64,000 bases of DNA from Semisulcospira habei (taxonomy: Eukaryota; Mollusca; Gastropoda; Semisulcospiridae): contig BTPG01000004.1 in NCBI GenBank assembly GCA_036245525.1, positions 52,221,960 through 52,285,959 of the forward strand. Reading direction: 5' to 3'. Positions 57,373 to 64,000 of the stretch are shown here, one piece after another. The notes beneath the pieces are model-generated. The model had not been told where the DNA came from, did no database searches, and worked only from the letters and a program-made list of their open reading frames with translations. Each line of letters begins with the position of its first letter. Position 1 is the stretch's first letter. The position numbers and the translations under genes were made by a program.

Positions 57373-57563
57373 ATAGGGGTCCGTGGATAGTAAGTTTGAC
57401 TAATGCAAATCCACTGCGCCACCGCGTGCGCGCAAGCGCCTATACTAAGCTCAAGACTAAATACATTGTATTTAGTCTTGAGCTTAGTATAGGCGCTGAG
57501 GTGCGCCCACGCGGTGGCGCAGTGGATTTGCATTAGTCAAAGCTACTATCCACGGACTCCTAT
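57373..57563. repeat. Near-perfect palindrome of about 190 bp
   Basis: Arms run from ATAGG..GTCCGTGGATAGTA to TACTATCCACGGACTCCTAT and meet at ATACATTGTAT. Small indels lie near CGTGCGCGCAAGC. The right arm contains GGTGGCGCAGTGG, like a pol III A box, but no B box was seen. Confidence 0.85.
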
Positions 57564-57576
57564 GGCGTGTGCACTG

Positions 57577-57643
57577 CCCAATGCACAAAAGGCCATCGGG
57601 TCGACGTCGGCTGCTGTTGGCCCGATAGCCTTTGCGCACTGGG
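57577..57643. mobile_element. Family C hairpin, short form
   Basis: CCCAATGCACAAAAGGCCAT ... GATAGCCTTTGCGCACTGGG; directly after the 190-bp palindrome. Confidence 0.7.
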
Positions 57644-57752
57644 TGAGTATTTCACTTCTCAAATCTTATGTGCGTCATCTTTCCATGGGTTTTCAGGTCC
57701 ACACTCACAGGCCAGCACACCACATTGAACTAAACAAGATCGAACCGCACCT

Positions 57753-57801
57753 CCAGCAAATTGAAGGCATAGATTCTCATGAGCATCTACGCCTTTTTGC
57801 A
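57753..57801. mobile_element. Family A core, centre deleted
   Basis: GAAGGCATAGATTCTCATGA runs straight into GCATCTACGCC. Confidence 0.45.
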
Positions 57802-58233
57802 GACGGAAGGGTAGTCTAGAAATAATACAGCCCGCGGAACCTCTAGGAAAGAGAGGGCTGTTTACGCGCGATATAAATCATAACAAGTGCATCATTATGA
57901 CCTCTCGGTCTGCGGCAGGTGCGATCCTCTCTGCGGGTCATTACCTGCCCACGGGACATCAAAGGCGTGGTGGCCAGCTAGCTCCCCGCTTGCACCTCCC
58001 GACGGCCACGAGACCACGTGGTGCAGCTGCACTGCACGTGCACGACAAGTCCGCAAGCATAATAGCCAAAGCATCTGCCTGTCACAGTCGGTCCTCGCGG
58101 CTTTGCTTTAGCTATTTTTAACTCCACGCCCAAATAAAATCGATGCACTAAAATGGCTGGCTGGCAGTTACTGGGGAAGTTTCCGGCACTTGGCGGCCGG
58201 CTGACCCCTTGGAAGGGCGGGGAAGAAATACGA

Positions 58234-58438
58234 GTTAACCCTTTTAGCCCTGCTGGAGATGGCTTGACCATGATAATTCAAGGGTAGTGCCAGATTAGCT
58301 TGGCGCCTGAAGGCGCCAAGCTAATCTGGCACTACCCTTGAATTATCATGGTCAATACATCTCCTGCAACTGGTACATAGTCGTTAGGCAACACCTCCAA
58401 AATTTGAGAAATGGGACCTTGGGGTTACAAGGGGTAAA
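58234..58438. mobile_element. Family B core between TTAACCCTTTTAGCC-type ends
   Basis: TTAACCCTTTTAGCCCTGC at the left and GGGGTTACAAGGGGTAAAAG at the right surround a core of about 90 bp. The ends resemble family A termini, the core is family B. Confidence 0.65.
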
Positions 58439-58451
58439 AGGAGTTATCCGG

Positions 58452-58527
58452 ATTAACTCATTCAGTCCTGATAAAATTGAACACCGCCCAACTGCGGGGG
58501 GCTCATGAGGATCTATGCCTCTTGCTG
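58452..58527. mobile_element. Chimera: family B-type left end with family A right core
   Basis: TTAACTCATTCAGTCCTGAT then ACTGCGGGGGGCTCATGAGG. Confidence 0.5.
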
Positions 58528-58703
58528 AAACAACTTTAAATCTGTGTTCCTGGGACAGCTAGGGGTTTTATTTGCTGTTGAATTAACGAAGATTGCAGAT
58601 ACTCGCTCTGCGTCTGCTGGCACAAAATGGGACGTCAAAGACAGTGGTTTGAGCCCATAAATAGAGAGCCTAGACAGAAGCCAGTCAAAGAAACGGCACG
58701 ATA

Positions 58704-59019
58704 GAGTCCGAAATAGCGCAGGCGGTTAAGCGTCGGAGCAGGAGAGCTAAGGGAATCGCCGGGTCGTGGGTTCGAATCCCCGTCCCGGCCCCGGTAGCTG
58801 GAGTCGCAATCCAGGGGGAAAAGACGGGCTTGTTTCAATAGCATGTCCGTTGAAAGGTCCTGGTAAATCAAAGTGGCACAGTTGGGCTGCGCCTGAGTTG
58901 ATCAGTGCTCAGGTCGTACTCCATAGACAATAGATTTCCCTGTGTCCCCCATAACCCGCCCGTCCATTATCACTTCGGTGCCGTGGACGTTAAACCCCGA
59001 ATTAACCAACCAACCAACC
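58704..59019 (+). mobile_element. tRNA-derived SINE with target duplication
   Basis: A box TAGCGCAGGCGGTTAAGCG and B box GGTTCGAATCCCC, then a body ending GTGGACGTTAAACCCCGAAT and an (AACC)n tail. The duplication AAACGGCACGATA / AAACGACACGATA (one mismatch) flanks it at 58691-58703 and 59020-59032. Confidence 0.82.
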
Positions 59020-59318
59020 AAACGACACGATATGTAGGTCGCTCATCTAGACCGATCCATTGATCTGCAAGACCTGTTCACAGGGTGTAATTGTAATCAG
59101 ATAGAACGATTTGTCATTGTCGGGACCAAGCAGCAATTGTTTCCAGAGACGGCAAATTATGTACAGAGCTTTCTATTTGTGTATTTATATTCTTAGAAAC
59201 GACTGAGAGGATTGGCCTGGCTCCAGATCTTCAAGTCGACCGCATTGTGCATGCATCCGGCTGTAACTGTTAACCCCACCACTGGCGAGGACCGAGTGGA
59301 TCCAATCCAACAGCGAGA

Positions 59319-59350
59319 GCCGGGGGCTCATGAGGACCTATCTCTTTTGT
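59319..59350. mobile_element. Family A right half
   Basis: CGGGGGCTCATGAGGACCTA. Confidence 0.45.
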
Positions 59351-59486
59351 TGCCACGACTTAGAATTACAGCTCTTGGGGCGGCTGTGACTCTTTAGAGC
59401 TGAGGTAACGAAGACTCCACGAACACAATCTGCGTCCTTGGGAAATCAAAGGGTTAACAGTTCCGGACACTACGTGCAGAATGGAG

Positions 59487-59705
59487 TTAACCCTCTCACT
59501 GCCACGTACTGGACGCATTTTTTTTCACCTGAACTCTTTGATCATTGAACCACGAAAAGCCGCTATAGTTCAAGGAACATGGATACAGTTGGTCTCAGCA
59601 AGAGGCATAGATCCTCATGAGCCCCCGCTGTCGCGGGGGCTCATGAGGATCTATGCCTCTTGCAGTTGGATTGTGTTCAGTTTTTCTCGGCAGTATAAGG
59701 GTTAA
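59487..59705. mobile_element. Family A element, full length (reference copy)
   Basis: 219 bp. TTAACCCTCTCACTGCC at the left and GGCAGTATAAGGGTTAA at the right are inverted termini beginning at TTAA. The near-perfect core hairpin is at 59598-59663. TTAA with CCCT-starting ends is the hallmark of piggyBac-type transposons; no transposase is encoded. Confidence 0.82.
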
Positions 59706-60493
59706 AGACAATGAATCCTAACGCAATACGTATGAAATGCACGAGCAACGCGTGCAACACCCTTTGGCTACAGAGTGCACGTGCAAAAGGTACCGAAGAG
59801 GCACGCGATGAACTTGCATTTGATTGGCAAAGCCTGAGGACTGAGAGAAGAACGATCTAACCAATGATTATTATTCCAGAATTGTTTTCAGGAACTACCG
59901 ACTTCGCGTGAAAGGAAAGGAACACGAATACGCCAGACATCTGTTTGAGGCATAATTATGTCATCATGTGTCCCAGTTTCTGACTCAAACCGAGCACTCG
60001 TTAGACTGGAATGCTCGTCAGCTGTGGCAGCAGTATAATAGGAAGAGGTAGGGATGGGGGTGGGGCAGAATTGAAATCTTCCTTTAAATTGGACGTAGGT
60101 CAAAAACTGCGCCTCATTTGAAGGCGCTAATGGTGGCTATAGCATGTTTGTCCGGGCTTTTAATCCACTGTTTTCGTCACTCGAAACACAATTTTTACTG
60201 ACCTGCTTCTATTTTCGAACAACGACGCTATTAAAAAGTAAAGTCGATAATGCAAGCTGGTCTGTTATTCCGGACGGCATTGCGACATAAAACACGCATT
60301 GTAAGATGAGCACGCGTTGTCTTCTTTCCTTTTCAACGTCTAATTTAGCCTGAGTTCCCCCCAATTATCCTTCTCCGATGAGTCCAGTAAAAGTGGGCTA
60401 CGCAATAGCGTACGTCCTGCATAGATCTATAAACGTGAAACCGCAAAAAGCCGGAAGCTTCTGTAAATAGCACCATGAATGCGAGCACTGAAA

Positions 60494-60711
60494 TTAACTC
60501 ATTGTGCCCGAGGTACGAAATACCCACATTTTGGAGTTATCCTCTGAGGACTGCTTTACAACTGATTCAGGAGACAGATCGACCATGATAGTTCAAGGGT
60601 GGTGGCAGAATAGCTTGGCGCCTATAGGCGCCAAGCTATTCTGCCACCACCCTTGAACTATCATGGGCGAGTCACATCTTGCTGTGGTGCGTCGCGGGCA
60701 GAATGAGTTAA
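60494..60711. mobile_element. Family B element, full length
   Basis: TTAACTCATTGTGCCCGAGG ... GGGCAGAATGAGTTAA, core ATGATAGTTCAAGGGTGGTG / CACCACCCTTGAACTATCAT. Confidence 0.78.
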
Positions 60712-60933
60712 ACAGGTTATATTGGAGCAAAGGCTAGACAGTTCCTCGCCAAAACACTGACCTGCTCCACACACACAAAAAAGTTGCTACAGTTTTATGT
60801 CAACTTAGGAATGTGCGACACTTTGCGACTCTTTCTATTCTTGGCGAGATTCGCAGACATTGTCTGTTCTGCTTTGGCATCAAGTGTCTTCTAAACCTTT
60901 CTCTGCAGACAAAAAGGTGAGCACGATCCAACG

Positions 60934-61109
60934 TGCAAGAGACATAGATCCTCATAAGCCCTCGCAGTCGCGGGGGCTCATGAGGATCTATGCCTCTTGC
61001 TGACACCGCTTTGCGTCCATGTTACTTGTACGGCTGGCGCCCATTGGCGTTGAATTGACAACATAATTCAAAAACGCAACCTGCACTTACTGGCAATGAA
61101 GGGGATAAC
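60934..61109. mobile_element. Family A core with right outer end
   Basis: Core GCAAGAGACATAGATCCTCA / GAGGATCTATGCCTCTTGC at 60934-61000, right end ACTGGCAATGAAGGGGATAA. Confidence 0.68.
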
Positions 61110-61222
61110 GTTTTGTGACATTCTGTACCGGGAGATGGGTAGAAGGTGATACTTAGCTAGGGTAGTGACTGAAAATAAGCGAAATCTGCGGGCGTTTTCT
61201 GGTGAGCTTTGGCGTCCTTCGC

Positions 61223-61315
61223 TTAACCCCTTGGCTGTCGGCAGCGCGTTTTGTCGACGTGATTCCTAAAGGAATCACGTCGACAAAGCGCGCAGCCGAC
61301 AGCTCAAAAGGTTAA
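61223..61315. mobile_element. Family E element, 93-bp palindrome
   Basis: TTAACCCCTTGGCTGTCGG ... CCGACAGCTCAAAAGGTTAA; the centre GTCGACGTGATTCC pairs with GGAATCACGTCGAC. Confidence 0.75.
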
Positions 61316-61520
61316 CACGTTAAATCCTGGCGAGCCTGCGGCGGGATGTGAGTCGACTAAAGATACTAAGTTTACTAAGTCGACTAAGTTTAAGAGTAGT
61401 GCGCGATTAGCTTGGCGTCTTCTCAGTCGCGAAGCAAAGCAAGCACTACTTATGAACTATCGTGGTCCGTCAACCTCCTGCAGCTTGTTGGTAACGGTCA
61501 GGCGACGGCTCCAAAAGCTA
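61315..61520. mobile_element. Degenerate family B element
   Basis: TTTAAGAGTAGTGCGCGATT and AGCTTGGCGTC with a decayed right arm (CACTACTTATGAACTATCGT), then CTCCTGCAGCTTGTTGGTAA as in subtype B2. Confidence 0.5.
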
Positions 61521-61588
61521 TGTGGGATTTTTCGGTCCTTGTTTTGTTTTTCAAGTACATACAAACATCTTTCAGAATTGACGAGCCA

Positions 61589-61606
61589 CCCAATGCGCAA
61601 AAGGCC
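61589..61606. mobile_element. Family C left end only
   Basis: CCCAATGCGCAAAAGGCC with no inverted partner. Confidence 0.4.
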
Positions 61607-61660
61607 AGTATACAAACGGGAAATTATACTCGTAGTTGTAGAACTGGAAAACGGCGTTTA

Positions 61661-62141
61661 GGCCCCGTCACACATGCCGGTTGTGCCCCGATTTTGAAGC
61701 CGATTCCGATCCGATTGCGATCGGATGACGTCATATATCCGATCCGATCCCAATCGGCTGGGAATCGGGTGTCTAGAACCTGCTCTATTTTTCCGATCCG
61801 AATCGGCCCCGATCGTAAGCTTCAACCAATCCGAGAGCGCGTCTCGCAAAGCATGTCGTTTCAGATTGAAAATGGCGGAAGATCAGTACCACCTTTGTTG
61901 CCGATATTTCGCCCGCCTCTTCCCGAATATGATGCAAAACTGCTGATAATGCAAGCACATCATCATCACTGTCAAAACTAGCAGCCATTTCGCTGAACAG
62001 GTACGACCTTGATCTTTGATTCAAACCGGTCGGGGAATGTGTGGCAGTGCAGTGCACACGTTTTTGTAGTCCGGTCCGATCACACTCCAATTCAAAACTG
62101 CTCGAGAATCGGCCTCAAAATCGGGCATGTGTGGCGGGGCC
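61661..62141 (-). mobile_element. Harbinger-like nonautonomous element
   Basis: Imperfect terminal inverted repeats: GGCCCCGTCACACATGCC on the left and GGCATGTGTGGCGGGGCC on the right. The flanks are TTA and TTT, so a 3-bp duplication is not exact. On the minus strand an ORF starts MAASFDSDDDVLALSAVLHH, which resembles the start of a Harbinger-associated protein and may be a remnant. It contains many GATCCGAT-type repeats. Confidence 0.5.
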
Positions 62142-62154
62142 TTTTGGCAGAGGA

Positions 62155-62725
62155 ACCCTGATAACACACAGTTGCACGATTATGGTCCCGTTCCTGAAGC
62201 TGGTCGTTTAATTTCCAACATGGAAATCTGTCTGACAGAAGTTAAAGACTGGATGATTAGCAATAAACTCCAGCTAAATGATGATAAAACCGAGGCCATG
62301 CTTATCACAGCTGGTGTGCGTCCTTCGCAGTTGTCCTGTCTTCCCAGTCACATCTCTGTCTGTCAAAACCAAATCATTTCTCTGACACTGTCAAAAACCT
62401 TGGTGTTTTCATTGACAGAGACCTCAAAATAGATAAGTATGTTAGTCTTATGTGCAGATCAGCTGTTATTGAACTTCGGCGCATTAGCAGTATTAGACAG
62501 TATCTGACGCCCGAAGCAACTGCAATTTTTGTTTCCTCCTTTGTTTTATCATGGTTAGACTGTTGTAACTCCCTCCTTTCCGGCCTGCCTAAAACCCAGC
62601 CAGATAAACTGCAGAGCCGGAGTGCAAAACAGTGCTGGAATGTAAATTTAAAATTCGGCTGTAAATGGCAACGAGATGTTTGGAAAATAATACTCTCCCC
62701 CACAGCCTGCTTGGACTGTGGATAA
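62155..62725 (+). pseudogene. L2/CR1-type reverse transcriptase remnant, frameshifted
   Basis: Begins at a decayed YADD motif (DNTQLHDY), continues WMISNKLQLNDDKTEAMLI, changes frame near 62380 to VKNLGVFIDRDLKIDKYVS, and ends with VSSFVLSWLDCCNSLLSGLP and DKLQSRSAKQ. It abuts the right end of the Harbinger-like element. No intact product possible. Confidence 0.8.
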
Positions 62726-62826
62726 AATAATTTGCAGTTGGACTTAACCAGTGTACCTCCGCCTAGTGTTGAAGGGATGAAATTAAACACTTTGACTTTA
62801 ACTCCTACATTGAACAAAATACTTTT

Positions 62827-62891
62827 CCAAGAGGCATAGATCCTCATGAGCCCCCGCAAATGCGGGGGCTCATGAGGGTCTATGCATCTTG
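62827..62891. mobile_element. Family A core, near-perfect
   Basis: CAAGAGGCATAGATCCTCAT ... ATGAGGGTCTATGCATCTTG, in antisense flank of the RT remnant. Confidence 0.75.
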
Positions 62892-63440
62892 TTTGAATAT
62901 TACTTGTATACCCTGTGGCCCGTTTCTCATGCAGAGACGGCCCGCAGGGGTTTGAACTTGCGATGTTTTGGTGTGGGTTGTGTGCAAAGAAAATTGCACA
63001 CAAATTGATCTGGACATGCAATGTAAGAAGTTAGGCTTGTGATGTAAAGAAACCAAGAGGCGTAAATGGTAATTCCTACATTATTCAAGAGTGAATTTGT
63101 TAAATTAGTCGAGGGAAATTTGCGTGTGTGCCTACCTGTGTGTGAGAAAGTGTGTGTGCTTCATGGAATTCATTCATTCATTATCTCCAATTTAACGTCC
63201 CACTGGCACTATACAGTGATCGGGGACTAACTTCTTCATGGAACAGTTCTTCTCACCAAATAATACAATGATAAAAACGCCTTCTACGACATACAACGCG
63301 TCTAACTGAACGTTAGTGCGTAATTTTTCAGAGAAGCACTCTCCCTAGCAGTAGCATCCCCCAGGTATTCCTCAGCAACAGTACACAACAATGACCATGA
63401 AGGTTAGACTGAATTCTACATCTAAAAAAAAAGCAGTACA

Positions 63441-63551
63441 TTAACGCATTTTAAGGAGCCACCATCAATAGCTGTGGAAGTGTCGTATAGCTTTGCCTGC
63501 AGCCGCAGGCAACGCTATATGACACTTTTGCAGCTATTGAATGAGTTAACG
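63441..63551. mobile_element. Family K hairpin element
   Basis: Outer TTAACGCATT/AATGAGTTAA; core at 63464-63540, TCAATAGCTGTGGAAGTGTC / GACACTTTTGCAGCTATTGA with CTGCAGCCGCAG centre. Single copy in the window. Confidence 0.65.
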
Positions 63552-63642
63552 GGGCAATACGACACTCTTTTTCTCATTACCTCAAGTTGATTATTGGAAA
63601 CTTCTAGTGTAACATACAATTCGTGACTTTGAATCAAAAGAA

Positions 63643-63681
63643 ACACACACACACACACACACACACGCACGCACACGCACA

Positions 63682-63732
<51 letters not shown>
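63643..63732. repeat. (CA)n with CGCA variants
   Basis: CA tract containing several CACG units. Confidence 0.95.
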
Positions 63733-63736
<4 letters not shown>

Positions 63737-64000
63737 GGAGACAAAAGCCTCAGAGTGGGTTACCTACCATTTTATGTGAAAATGGGTTCCCATATTTCTA
63801 TTTATTCTAGGGCTCTGGAGTTGATGCGAATGTTTAGAACTCACCTTATAACTAAGCTCTACAACTTAAAATAAAATAGACATTTTCTAGAAACAGAGCC
63901 ACTGGATGGAGAAAAAAATGGGTTTCTGCCAATAAAGTGGGTGCCTCTCACACAAAAACTGGCATTACAGTGAAAATGGGTGTCCTCTTCAAATCATTCA

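Larger units (their letters stand above)
59033..60493. other. Unassigned sequence around a family A element
   Basis: The minus-strand ORF at 60345-60527 starts with a hydrophobic segment but runs into a family B terminus region and has no splice support. Confidence 0.35.
62892..64000. other. Unassigned sequence with family K hairpin and CA repeat
   Basis: ATTCATTCATTATCTCCAAT and TTTAACGTCCCACTGGCAC near 63170-63210 look like an antisense retroelement tail. No gene seen. Confidence 0.35.

Noticed and set aside
60345..60527. Minus-strand signal-peptide-like ORF
   Set aside because: No splice partner; overlaps a family B terminus.

Overview
The window looks like animal nuclear DNA with very little coding sequence. 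A gastropod-like marine mollusc is my inference, from the mix of CT/GT/AT microsatellites, tRNA-derived SINEs, L2/CR1-type retroelement tails, an RNase H-bearing LINE, a ZMYM1-like hAT transposase and dense short hairpin transposons. I cannot name the species. There are no bacterial-style operons. Most long open frames are reads through (CT)n, (GT)n or other simple repeats.

Layout. 1-15 kb: unique-looking sequence sprinkled with short hairpin elements of several families, here called A to F and K. 15.4-23.7 kb: an unrecognised long dispersed repeat present as at least two broken copies, one holding a 43-bp minisatellite of about 19 units (17.8-18.6 kb). 24.2-24.9 kb: a frameshifted L2-like reverse transcriptase 3' end. 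25.8 kb: a THAP-like zinc-finger fragment. 26.8-27.4 kb: a 34-bp minisatellite. 29.7-41.4 kb: two hAT transposons in direct tandem. 41.4-43.2 kb: retroelement tails, a SINE and microsatellites. 44.1-50.1 kb: a complete LINE with two intact ORFs and 16-bp target-site duplications. 50-64 kb: hairpin elements, foldbacks (including a perfect 226-bp palindrome), SINEs, a Harbinger-like element and an RT remnant.

The most interesting coding signal is not in any long ORF. Four short pieces at 29379-29532, 42181-42213, 43045-43074 and 50977-51107 have matching phase-1 splice junctions. Joined, they would encode a membrane protein of about 115 residues: a hydrophobic N-terminus, a Thr/Pro-rich linker made by two tandemly duplicated mini-exons, one transmembrane helix, a short basic tail and a stop. 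A TATA-like box lies upstream. The hAT pair and the LINE would then sit inside its first and third introns. This is a prediction from sequence alone and needs RNA evidence.

The second theme is a dense population of short palindromic elements. Families A, B and E have ends beginning with TTAA and inverted termini, as in piggyBac-type nonautonomous transposons, and the same hairpin cores occur between different outer termini. Boundaries of repeats are approximate unless a target-site duplication is stated.
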